A stretch of 64,000 nt of DNA from Mugil cephalus (Eukaryota > Chordata > Actinopteri > Mugiliformes > Mugilidae): NCBI RefSeq assembly GCF_022458985.1, contig NC_061789.1, positions 20,006,357-20,070,356 of the forward strand. Reading direction: 5' to 3'. Numbering within the stretch: position 1 is the first letter of the stretch; each line of letters begins with the position of its first letter. Under the pieces are notes generated by a model. It made no database searches. It saw nothing but the letters and a program-made list of their open reading frames with translations, and was not told the origin of the DNA. The position numbers and the translations under genes are program-made. This document shows positions 13,408 to 56,500 of the stretch, one piece after another.

Positions 13408-14559
13408 ACGGCCACTTTGAACACGCCGGTTTTATCAACTGTTAGTCCCATAATTCCAGTTCGGACGACCAGCATCACTCCACCCCGACACCTTCAGATC
13501 ACTAACATACTCCTGCTTCCCTGTCAGCCGTAGGAGACGGGACGCCTCTCTTCTCCTCCTCCTCTTTCCTCCTCTCCGTAAAGTCTTCTCGGGTGAATTT
13601 TACAGTTACTCTACGGGCTCTTGTAAGAAAACAGTTGGCAGCCGCTTTGGAGAGCAATATTACCAACAATATGTACATTCTTGAGCAGGAAAAGGAGAGA
13701 ACACCAATGCTCATACTTAACTGCACAGACATTCTCATCAACACCTCATTCTTGCATTAACCAACTAGGCACAAAACTAAATATATCAGGTGTTGTCAAA
13801 GAGATTTGCAATTTGTGTGTAGGACTTTATATCTATCTTAACGCCCTTTGGAGGCGTTATATCCCATAAGTACTGTTTCTCATCAACAGATGTATAGAGT
13901 GTTTCACAACAGGGCTCTGTACTACTTTCAGCGAGCCCTGGCATTTTCTCCAAAACCTCTAACTGTTACATGTAAGTAAATGGGAAAGAATGTATAGTCG
14001 CTATACGCTGTACATATTGATACTTATTGATCGGAGTATTGCTGTAATTTCTACGATAGGCCACGTCACTTTGACGGTTTGCACTGGCCTCGATTAACGT
14101 CAGGTATGTGATTAGTTTTCGGCGAATACAGTTACACAGAGATTGAGATTAAAGAGGTCAACAAAGTGAACGCCAGCACGCACAAAGGGTCGGATGACAA
14201 ACCTACATACTGTAAAAGATACTCCTGCACTAGTCTGTGTGTTACCATGAAATAATAGTGACGAATAGATTGTTGTTTTAGAGGCTTTTAAATTATAATG
14301 TGAAATTTGGCCGACTGTCTTCCGAAGTGTTTGTTTCCAGTGTTGTTCTCTCTTTTAATGTACTTTATTTTTTCCCATACTGTCCACCTCTCCTCTGTCT
14401 AAGTGCCTGACCTCAGTCTTTTTGCTCGTCCTTCTTCTGTGGGTCTGTAGCTGCTGATTTGTTTCTTTCTCCAGTCTGTGCAATACCTGGATACTCCAAG
14501 CAATATCAGTTTAGTTTTTTAAGAGTGTTGTTACTTTTACTCTGGTGTCATGTTTTTAC

Positions 14560-14565
14560 AATAAA
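14560..14565 (+). terminator. polyadenylation signal of bcat2
   Basis: AATAAA followed by a T-rich downstream element at about 14590-14600, some 1.15 kb after the stop codon. Confidence 0.6.
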
Positions 14566-14609
14566 CCTGATTGGACCTGCTTCAACGAGTCTTTTTTTCT
14601 TCTTATTCT

Positions 14610-14615
14610 TTTATT
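14610..14615 (-). terminator. candidate polyadenylation signal of ifi35
   Basis: AATAAA on the minus strand, about 730 bases beyond the ifi35 stop. Weaker signals lie closer to the stop, so the site in use is uncertain. Confidence 0.3.
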
Positions 14616-15340
14616 TGGTTTGGCATTCTTTCAGTTAACTCAGAATTACATGTTTATCACGAAAAAGTAATCAATACCAAGCTTGATATTTGAATGTGCA
14701 TCAAATTAAACCTTTATAAAGACCTTATTTAGGCATATGAAGGAAGTGTTTAAGGTTAGCAGTCGGCTGCCGCAGAAGAAAAAGCAATGAATTCACACAA
14801 GACAAAAGTATGATATGTGATCTTGTAATGACAAGTTTATATTTCATACTGAGACTAAGGTACGCAATCAGCTGAACTAGCTACAACAGCGCCACCTGTT
14901 GGCACACAGCATGGGGTAAAGATAAAGAGCATTCTATCTGATCATCTGTCAGAATTTCTTTTCCAAAACATATATTTTAAATTACTATGACACCCAATTT
15001 AATGTAACACAGTGGGATGTTTGTGTACATTAAAACTACAACCAGCTTCATTAAGGATTCACAGACTAAAGGTTGTTAATGTTTTTTTTTTTAATCTTTG
15101 TAATTACATTGTATTTAAATAGAAGGCACCCAGGTTTCATATATTTCATGTTTCTTACTATATTGTTAAATAATTGCAATGTCCCTATTTCCAGAAAGAA
15201 GATAAGTTTTCTAATAGCATCATGTTAACGATTTGTGTCACTCCCAGCAGATATGATAACATAAGATATCACCCTGAACCTAAGATGTTTTTTGTTTTGT
15301 AGGGGGTAAATCTGCTGTTACTTTTCTTTCTCTTTGACTC

Positions 15341-41279
<25,939 letters not shown>

Positions 41280-41615
41280 AGTGAAAGGATTCTGAAAGGA
41301 TTCACAAGAAATTACTGTTTTGATTTGCTGTCACTCGAAATAAGCATTTTAAATAGATATAATGAAATAACGACAAACAAAGAATGAGTGTCAATAAGGA
41401 GAGACGTTTCTCAACTTTAAAACAATAAAATCCACTGTAGGCCTGCTTTCAGATAAACATGCCAGCGACTCTTCGCCATTAACCACAAATAAGTCCCATA
41501 TCTCTTTAACACACATCACGTGCGAGGGCTCATGTTAAATCAGCTGTTTTGGACGCGTCTAACCAAACGTAACTAGTGTTATTTCTTATTTAAAAGTTGC
41601 TACGTATGAACTTAC

Positions 41616-41658
41616 CTTCCAGTCGACGAATTCAGCTCTAAAGTCTCGTTTATCTTTC
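41616..41658 (-). other. ifi35: probable 5' untranslated exon of ifi35
   Basis: A strong donor (TGGAAG|gtaagt) closes this exon at 41616. Its 5' limit is not visible. If transcription starts just downstream of the ISRE at 41654-41670, the exon is only about 40 bases. The frame is open further upstream to an ATG at 41768, which would add 55 residues; the ISRE position argues against that start. Confidence 0.55.
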
Positions 41659-41670
41659 AGTTTCTCTTTC
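41654..41670 (-). promoter_or_regulatory. interferon-stimulated response element (ISRE/IRF site)
   Basis: The minus strand reads GAAAGAGAAACTGAAAG, three GAAA cores spaced by two bases. The first 12 bases match the ISRE consensus GAAANNGAAACT exactly, and the whole matches an IRF-type composite site. It lies about 40 bases upstream of the ifi35 leader donor, in the expected orientation and place for an interferon-induced promoter. Confidence 0.8.
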
Positions 41671-41999
41671 CCAGCTACTGAAAGACCGGAGCGCTTCCAC
41701 TTGTTTTCTCCACCAGGGGGCGCTGAATACCAAGGCACCATGTCACATTCACGGGGAATAGGAAACATGATGCTTCATGATGCCACAACAAACAAGCACT
41801 CGAAGAAGTACTTTGATTGTGCTACAATTTCTTTATTATTTGAGTGCATAGTGTACATCTGACTCTAGATTTTAACTCTACAGTAACTCATGAGGTAGAG
41901 TGATCATCCAACAACCAAAGGCAGTTTGATTCCGCCCCTTGGGCAATACACTTACCCAACTTGCCCCCAGATCTATGCTCCCTGAGTGATGTTTGGTGG

Positions 42000-43062
42000 T
42001 GGTCTGTCAGTCTACTGCAGGGCAGCTGTGCCTACTGAGGTAGTTTACCACCACCAGGGTGTGACTGTGTTATTATTTGGGGGTGATCAACCGTATTAAT
42101 TGCATTTTGTGTTTTTAAACACTAATTTTCTCTTTCACCTTTATCACAATTAGAATTTAACATAGTTTTGTAGTGCATGTTGAATGTTGTAGTGTTGCAT
42201 TTGTATACAAATGCATTATTGTGATTAGAAAGCACTCTTTAAAATAACTAATGGCTGCTCTCTTTATTGATGGTTCAAAGTGCTGTTGACCATAATTAGC
42301 CATGACATCATATTTGCTAGAATTTAAATTAAGTCTAATTGTTACTTTCAGTTGACTCAAGAAAAGTAACAACTTTGATAAAAACTATTAAACTCAGTCA
42401 AAGGTTATTTTAGAAGGGCTAGATACGGTCCCAGGACCAAAATTTGATGTTATTAAATTCTTTGCCTGCTTCATTATATTACACTGTTAAAAGAAAAAAT
42501 GATCCATTGTACTATTACAGGTATTTAATGCAGACTGCATGGAACAGGCTTGGTGTAGCAGGTCAAAGCAGATCAACGTCAAAGTGTTGCAGCTCTTTTT
42601 AAACGATCGTAATGTCACAAAGAAGCTGCAGCTGTCAAACTAGTGGTCCATTAATGAAAGTAGATCAAAAATTTACTCAGCTAGCTGTCTAACAACTATG
42701 TGCCACCATTTAAATATTCACATCTTATGTCCTGTATTATGAATGTTTTTTCTACAGTACCTGTATCATAGTACTGTTCCTAAGTAACGTGCAGCTACAA
42801 TGCACAGATCGCTTGGAGAACAGAAGAATATGGAGGATATTTAGACATTAGGATCTCCCCTCAAAGAAAATGTTATCAGCTGGGCAGGCATTTAGTTCAC
42901 ATGTAAAGTGCATTTTGACAGTAATTCAGCATGATATTATTATAAGACTGTGTTAACCATTTGTCCACATGAGAAGTTGGAAAATGCAGAGACAGAAGAA
43001 AGAAAAATAAAGTCATCAACAGGAGTCCATTTTTAAACATTTATTTGTGAAACCAGGTGAAT
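42000..43062. other. intergenic between rpl27 and ifi35
   Basis: The stretch from about 41.8 to 43.06 kb separates the 5' end of ifi35 from the 3' end of rpl27. No open frame above background, RNA gene or strong repeat is visible. Confidence 0.5.
43040..43045 (-). terminator. polyadenylation signal of rpl27
   Basis: AATAAA on the minus strand, 18 bases beyond the stop codon, giving the very short 3' UTR typical of ribosomal protein mRNAs. Confidence 0.8.
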
Positions 43063-45204
<2,142 letters not shown>

Positions 45205-45850
45205 TCACACTTAAGATATTACAGGTTGCAAAAAAAAAGTCACGTTGCTGTCTGACTGGTCGGGTATATTAGCATTAGCTTACGATTAGCAACGTACTTT
45301 AAAAGACAGTTTTAAGTATTTATTTTGCTCCTACACACTGTTCTGACACAGGAAACGCGCACCAAGTTTAAATAAAACCAAAATACAATAATCTAGAGCC
45401 ATAACATAAAACTATCGCCTTTCAGACAGTTGGGACGCAGAGTCGGCAGTCTACATCAAGGAAGCTGCCATGTTGAAAAGAGTGCGACGGCAACGAAGCA
45501 CTGCGATAACTTCACGTTTTCTTCATTCGTCAAATACAAATACGTAAAAATAATGGACGCGTCTAAGCTAATAGTGTGTTTGGCATAGATGTGTTGTGAT
45601 AAAAACAACGAAATAGGACAGATTTGGAGCGATGGATGAAGATTGTTTAAAGGGAAACCTCACTCACTGATGCTGTTCTATCGCCACCGCTAACAGGAAA
45701 GGAAGTACCAAGGGTTTGGGTGAACTTTGACCCACCGATCTGTACACGTCACTTCCGGAAGTAATTTCAGTTCGTTAATCGCCGAGATAACTTTATAACT
45801 TTATTTCTTTAAAATGGAAAATATGTTAAAATGGAAACGAAATGTAAATG

Positions 45851-45912
45851 AATATAATATAATATAATATAATATAATATAATATAATATAATATAATAT
45901 AATATAATATAA
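45851..45912. repeat. (AATAT)n microsatellite
   Basis: About 12 copies of a five-base unit, close to the 3' end of a LINE remnant on the minus strand. Confidence 0.9.
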
Positions 45913-45929
45913 TGATATACATGTTTTTT

Positions 45930-46590
45930 AATCTATAAATATTTTTTGTGGATAAGATACAGCTTTATTGTTTGCCCCAGCTGGTGGCAGAAATTCCTCT
46001 ATGACAGGGGCTCAACACACATATACATTTTACGAGAAAAAAAACATACATACATTGATACACATAATAAAGGACACATCCGAAAACCAGCAGCAGACTG
46101 CAGGGCCTATCTAATGTTGTTCATAGCGGTTATGGCGGAAGGAACGAAAGATTTCTTGTAGAGGTTTTTGCGGGCCAGTGGTATTTTGTAGCGCCTGCCC
46201 GATGGCAGTAACATGAAGGAGTAGTGGAGTGGGTGAGAGGGGTCCTCAGTGATCAGGGTGGCTTTCCTCGTCGCTGAGAGGCTGCACAGTTCAGATAGAG
46301 TGATTTGGAGTGAACCACTTATTTTACCGGCCTGACTAACTATGCAGACGAGTTTTGTTTTACGTTTGATGGTGAGAAAGTTGCGCCATGATGAGATGTT
46401 GAAGGTGAGAATTGATTCAATTACTGACCTGTAAAACAGTGCTGACGTCGAAAGTTCTGACTGTCTTAAGCAGGTGGAGGCGCTGTTGTGCCTTTTTTGT
46501 AACAAACTCAGCGTGCTGTGTGCAGGGCAGGCAGGTGTCCACCTCTGTCCCCAGATATTAAAAGTTTTTGACCTGCTCCAATAGAAGTAA
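45930..46590 (-). mobile_element. truncated LINE (L2/CR1-like), 3' end of ORF2 and tail
   Basis: On the minus strand, an open stretch (46505-46107, 132 codons) resembles the C-terminal end of reverse-transcriptase polyproteins of fish L2/CR1-like LINEs: ALFYRSVIESILTF, then SLSATRKATLITEDPSHPLH, and finally KKSFVPSAITAMNNIR. Upstream, in another frame, YLGTEVDTCLPC and KKAQQRLHLLKTVRTFDV continue the same protein, so at least one frameshift is present. Past the stop there is a 3' UTR with AATAAA near 45960 and then an (AATAT)n tract. It is dead and truncated at its 5' end. Confidence 0.75.
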
Positions 46591-48374
46591 TATTACCAAA
46601 GTATTCTTAAATAATCTACCATAATGTCCATTTTCATTTATATGATTGGTCCAAGTCTAAATGTTCTGGATCTTTCTCCTCTTTACTACTTAATATATTC
46701 ATTAAGCTTATTATATGTACTTTATTAATCGCCCTGATTATTAATTAACCTGAGTCATTCAAATGGATCAAACTAAGATAACTAATTATTTTGAATTCTT
46801 GTCCACTCTTAATAATGTGTAGTTTTGTAGTGGAATGTGTCTATGTAATTCATATTTTATTTGTTTTATTAGTCAAATGAGGCCAATGTCAAAATGAGGA
46901 AATGTTGACCTTGTTCCATGTCAAATATGATCAAATAAAGTTAGTGGAAAACCCATATACATGCACATTGTCAAAAAACGAAGAGAAGAAGAAACTTCAT
47001 ATGCAGCACAGCGATTTATTTATTACCTTTAACTTGTTTACAGCTGCAGGTATGCATTAAATATACTAAAAACTAAAAAACTAAATATAACCGCAATTCA
47101 AGAATATACCACCTCCCAATATATATATATGTTACCTGTGATTAAATAAAAATAAAATAAATGGCACAATTAAATTATCCAGTGTATCTACTGTTCCCAG
47201 ATGGACCTGCTACATTTACAGTACAGCAGCTACTTTAACATAGTGTTCCGATGTGCTCTACTACTTTCTTTAGTATTGAGCTATGATACACAATAAATAA
47301 ATGTTACTTTACATAAATCACAACACAACAGATGAATAAAACAAAAAATGGGAAAGAATGAGTAAAACCTAGCTACACAAAGGTGCACTGTAGATGCTCA
47401 GAAGGTTGATACATACAGGTGGAACACTGAAGGTTCAATAAAGATAAACAGCAGTGAAACAAACAACAGATATCAACTTAATTCAGCTTATCAGCATCTA
47501 TGGTTCATACATTCAGTTAATTAAGGGTATCATACGTGCAACTCAGCTGTCTCAGGAAGATAAAAATAAACCACACTGAAGTAAAACTAATTTACATCGT
47601 ACAATCATGTTAAATATGAGATCACTATCCTCATGTGATTACACCTGGAAGAGGAGAAAAGCAGCAGTTCATACAGGGTTGAAAGGTGTCCGCGCACCAC
47701 AACAGCATCAGAGATAAAATGGAGTGAAGAAACAGCTTCACTTCAGAGCTGCATATTTGTAGTAAATGTTTTCAAATATGTCTTAGTTTTCCCCACTGCA
47801 CCCTGATGAAACGGATGAGTGCTACGCATGATTAACAACATAAATAATCAATTCCACCATAGAAGCACTTTTCACCATAAACATGCAGCAGTTCGAGCCC
47901 TGGGTTACTGTGGAGAATCCACAGGAGTAAAATTTCATTCATTTTCTTCCTAGATTGTCTGACCGGAAACCACATTACAGTACTGACTACTGTACAAGTC
48001 ACCTGTCTCCCACAATGTTTGCTGCATAGGTACACTATCAGGTACAGCAAGGGAATGATACCGTATGATGAGCACAGGTTGCGAAGGTCAAGAAGGCTTT
48101 ACTAACCATGAGGTAATCTCCACTCTAAGGCATGTTTACAGTACAAGTAGCGTTGTCTTCTCGACATTTTGGCTTTTTAACATGTGCAGACTGACAACAT
48201 AACCAACCATGCATTTACTTCAGACATCACATACTTGCACTTTACTTTACAGATGGCTGCTTAAATAACCTTAAAAAGGTTAAATATTTGAAGCACAAAG
48301 TCATTCTCTTGGTCCTGAATGCTAGGTTAAGAGCTGGGAAAATGCTTTAAGCTCTGAGACTAAGTGTGAGAGCA
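46591..48374. other. intergenic / 3' UTR of rundc1
   Basis: A/T-rich sequence with no gene visible. A minus-strand AATAAA at 47015-47020 would give rundc1 a 3' UTR of about 1.35 kb, which is plausible but not certain. Confidence 0.4.
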
Positions 48375-52028
<3,654 letters not shown>

Positions 52029-53599
52029 CGGAGTTCACTCCAGCTGTTCTCTAACCGTCGCCAGTGTAGCTACACCGCGTGACGGGCTGTTTGTTTTCTT
52101 ACGCTGCGCAGATAACAACAGAGGATCAGCGTCGAAGAAACAGGTGCATCGCCATCTTGAGAAGGATGATTCATACGTCAAAACGTAAGCACGTCAAGTT
52201 ACCAGGACGTAACAAGCGAGACATCGGACATACAACGTGTTGGCCTTCAAAATAATAGCTGTACTTTAAGTCCAATTTCAGGCGATGCTAATTGGAAGGA
52301 CATGTCGATATTCTTCACGTAAGTAAAAGAAGCATCTGCATGTTTACAAGTAAAATGTCTGCATTCGAACAGACAGTATATTCTCAAAATATTTTGAGAA
52401 TTTACCCAGCATTTTTATCTGTTAATACTTCAACATAATAATGTTGTACTGTTAAATGTTACTATATGCAGTCTGTGTTGTACTGGTTAAGAATGAGATT
52501 TAATTTGAATTTAAAGTCACATTTTTGGGATAGAAGTGGAAAGAGACACAAACACTACACTACCTACTACAAAATAAACGGAAAAGGAGACGTTTGTTAT
52601 TGTAGTAGTTGATAGTTTATTTTGGAAATGTGTAATCGGAAGTTCCGATTTTTCTTTCGACCGATTTTCACAGTGTTCCCATAATCCCACGCAGTAGACG
52701 GAAATCTCTATAAAACTCGACATAAAAAAAACCCTACTCAAACAATGCAACGTCAACCCTAAAATAGCCTGTTCCATCCCGGAAGTAATGATTAAAAAAC
52801 AGTTCGTCACCTGTTACAGGAAAATGCACCTGTTGTATGTAACAGGTGTTTTTTAATCCCTTTCTGAATATTTTTCAAATTAATATTTTTGATGTTGCGA
52901 AGTTATACACACATTTGGGATCATGCAAAATATTCATTTTATGATAAATATTGAGATTTATAAATGACAGGACATATAAACAATATAAACTCTTCAAATT
53001 AATTCTATAATGAAGGCTGTTTGTCGTAACAGAGGCCATACATTTACACTACAATGAATGATGTGACACGTTTTAATGTTGTCATCCCTTGTTTATTGGT
53101 TTCATTTGAAGTGCAGAGACATCTGTCACATTCAAATGTCAAGTTGCACCAAGCATGAATTATTTGGTTTCTGCCTTAAATTAACAGACGGGAAAAAGAT
53201 AATTATCCATTAGATATGAAGCCACAAAATATTTTTTTTATTTTTATTTATACATATAGTTTTATGAAGGTCACACAGTTCAACTTCAGACTCAACTGTT
53301 TATGAGGTGGAATATCACAGCAGCCCGTGTTTGTCACTTTCAGAATTACAAAAGAAGCACAGCTGTTTATTGATTATTGATAATGAAGTGCAATTTGCAA
53401 ACCAGACAACTGCAGAAGAACAGAAGCACAGAAACAGATGACACAGTAATTAAAACCATGTTACCTATGGAGTGTTTCAACTGTACCCTTTGTTGTGCTT
53501 TGAATAACAATGATCTGTATTTGGTAGCTGTCCACTTATATCAGGCATGTCTAATGCATGCAGAAAATAATGTCAGCTATGTTTGTTGTTGTTGTTGTT
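52029..53599. other. intergenic between rundc1 (5' end) and grn (3' end)
   Basis: It contains the rundc1 promoter and 5' UTR and the grn 3' UTR. A minus-strand AATAAA lies at 53366-53371, about 230 bases after the grn stop. Nothing else is recognisable. Confidence 0.5.
53366..53371 (-). terminator. candidate polyadenylation signal of grn
   Basis: AATAAA on the minus strand, about 230 bases beyond the stop codon. Confidence 0.5.
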
Positions 53600-56500
53600 T
53601 TACAGAATTAGAGCTCTTTTTTTGTTGTCAGGTGATCTGTACCACCAGTCCCAGGGAAGCCCCGTGTTCTTGGTGCAGCTTGCGCCAGAGCAGGTGTAGC
53701 CAGTGGGGCAGCAGTGCTTCATGTCGCTGCAGCACACTGCCTGTAGGGGGGGACAAAAGGTTGAGAGGACCTGGTTAGACTGCCATCAACTAATTCTGAA
53801 TTAAGTACAATGAAGGAAGAGGGAGTGAGTTATCATTCATACATTAGGAGTTGGACAGCAGCCCCATGTAGTGGCGGAAGTCCTGCAGCAGGTCTGGCCG
53901 TCTTTGCAGCTGGTCTTATCGTCACACGGGACGTCTTTTTGGTTTAACGGGGTGAGCTGGGTCTGTGGCGCGACCCAGCCAAGCCCCGTGTTCTTGGTGC
54001 AGCTTGCGCCAGAGCAGGTGTAGCCAGCGGGGCAGCAGTGCTGCATGTCACTGCAGCACACCGCCTGCAGGGACGACAAAAATAGGTAGATAAATGTAGG
54101 ATGAAAAGATCAGGTGCTTTATCAGTCACCTGTTTCTTTCTGGCATTAGCTCATTAATAGTTTGCAAAAATGAAAGTAACAATTCTTAAGTATGAACAGG
54201 TACGAAGGAAAGTAAGGAAATATTGCCCCCAATTTTCATTATTTTCCATTTGGAGTGTTCTCTTATTATTTGTTATATTATAGTCAAGCTGGAGCTAATC
54301 TTCTCTGAATAATGTTGATTAGATTTATCTCCACAATCACTATAGGGTTATTATTAATGTGCACTGTTGATGACTGGACTTGAAGCAGTTGATATAATTT
54401 TATCATGTACCTGCTTTTAAAAAAAGAATAGTAAGAAATTAATTTAATCTAACACTGTGATAAATTTTGCATCCAGCCTATGTTTTCAATGCTTCGTTCA
54501 GGTGTTCACTGACTGTCCTCGAGTCTGCCTGACATATAAAATGAGGGAAGTGGGTGTGAGTTATCAATCATACATTAGGAAGTGGACAGCAGCCCCATGT
54601 AGTGGCGGAAGTCCTGCAGCAGGTCTCGCCATCTTTGCAGCTGGTCTTATCGTCACATGGGACATCTTTTTGGTTTAACGGGATGAGCTGGGTCTGTGGC
54701 GCGACCCAGCCAAGCCCCGTGTTCTTGGTGCAGCTTGCGCCAGAGCAGGTGTAGCCAGCGGGGCAGCAGTGCTGCATGTCACTGCAGCACACCGCCTGCA
54801 GGGACGACAAAAATAGGTAGATAAATGTAGGATGAAAAGATCAGGTGCTTTATCAGTCACCTGTTTTTTCTGGCATTAGCTCATTAATAGTTTGCAAAAA
54901 TGAAAGTAACAATTCTTAAGTATGAACAGGTACGAAGGAAAGTAAGGAAATATTGCTTCCAATTTTCATTATTTTCCATTTGGAGTGTTCTCTTATTATT
55001 TGTTATATTATAGTTAAGCTGGAGCTAATTTTCTCTGAATAATGTTGATTAGATTTATCTCCATGATCACTATAGGGTTATTATTAATGTGCCATGTTGA
55101 TGACTGGACTTGAAGCAGTTGATATAATTTTATCATGTACCTGCTTTTAAAATAAGAATATTAAGAAATTCCTTTAGATTGATAAAATAAAGGAGGAGAA
55201 AGGGAGTTATCAATCATACATTAGGAAGTGGACAGCAGCCCCATGTAGTGGCGGAAGTCCTGCAGCAGGTCTCGCCATCTTTGCAGCTGGTCTTATCGTC
55301 ACATGGGACATCTTTTTGGTTTAACGGGATGAGCTGGGTCTGTGGCGCGACCCAGCCAAGCCCCGTGTTCTTGGTGCAGCTTTCGCCAGAGCAGGTGTAG
55401 CCAGCGGGGCAGCAGTGCTGCATGTCACTGCAGCACACCGCCTGCAGGGACGACAAAAATAGGTAGATAAATGTAGGATGAAAAGATCAGGTGCTTTATC
55501 AGTCACCTGTTTTTTCTGGCATTGGCTCATTAATAGTTTGCAAAAATGAAAGTACAATTCTTAAGTATGAACAGGTACGAAGGAAAGTAAGGAAATATTG
55601 CTTCCAATTTTCATTATTTTCCATTTGGAGTGTTCTCTTATTATTTGTTATATTATAGTTAAGCTGGAGCTAATCTTCTCTGAATAATGTTGATTAGATT
55701 TATCTCCATGATCACTATAGGGTTATTATTAATGTGCCATGTTGATGACTGGACTTGAAGCAGTTGATATAATTTTATCATGTACCTGCTTTTAAAATAA
55801 GAATATTAAGAAATTCCTTTAGATTGATAAAATAAAGGAGGAGAAAGGGAGTTATCAATCATACATTAGGAAGTGGACAGCAGCCCCATGTAGTGGCGGA
55901 AGCCCTGCAGCAGGTCTGGCCGTCTTTGCAGCTGGTCTTATCGTCACACGGGACATCTTTTTGTTTTAACGGGATGAGCTGGGTCTGTGGCGCGACCCAG
56001 CCAAGCCCTGTGTTCATGGTGCAGCTTGCGCCAGAGCAGGTGTAGCCAGCAGGGCAGCAGTGCTGCATGTCGCTGCAGCACACCGCCTGCAAGGACAGCA
56101 GACAGAGATGTTAGTACAGAAATATTGTCTTCAAACTTTATTTAAAAAATACTCATTGTGGTTTCTTTTGGAGTCTTTTAACCTGAGACCCTGCGTCCTC
56201 ATGTGGGGACATTAAGTTTTAGGTTTTATTGCAGCTAATTCTGCTTCATTTAAACCCATTGTTCTCATTAGTGGACACGTTAGTCTGCAATCTAGTGGTA
56301 GCAAAGTTTAATAATTAATGTTTCCAGTTTGATATGACATGCATATTTTTGCTAATTAGCAAGTGAGGACGTTGGGACTTCATTGTTTGCAAGTAGGTCT
56401 TTGCACAGGTACGTTCAGGTATTAAAATAAACAGTTTTATATTTTGTCACACATTAGTGACTTCTTTATAATAGAAACAATGAAATAATCCCAGTGTTCA

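Larger units (their letters stand above)
13408..15340. other. convergent 3' region between bcat2 (+) and ifi35 (-)
   Basis: It holds the bcat2 3' UTR, ending near the AATAAA at 14560-14565, and the 3' UTR of ifi35 on the other strand. The minus-strand AATAAA nearest to that point lies at 14610-14615 (TTTATT on +), which would put the two 3' ends about 50 bases apart if it is the one used. No other gene is visible. Confidence 0.5.
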
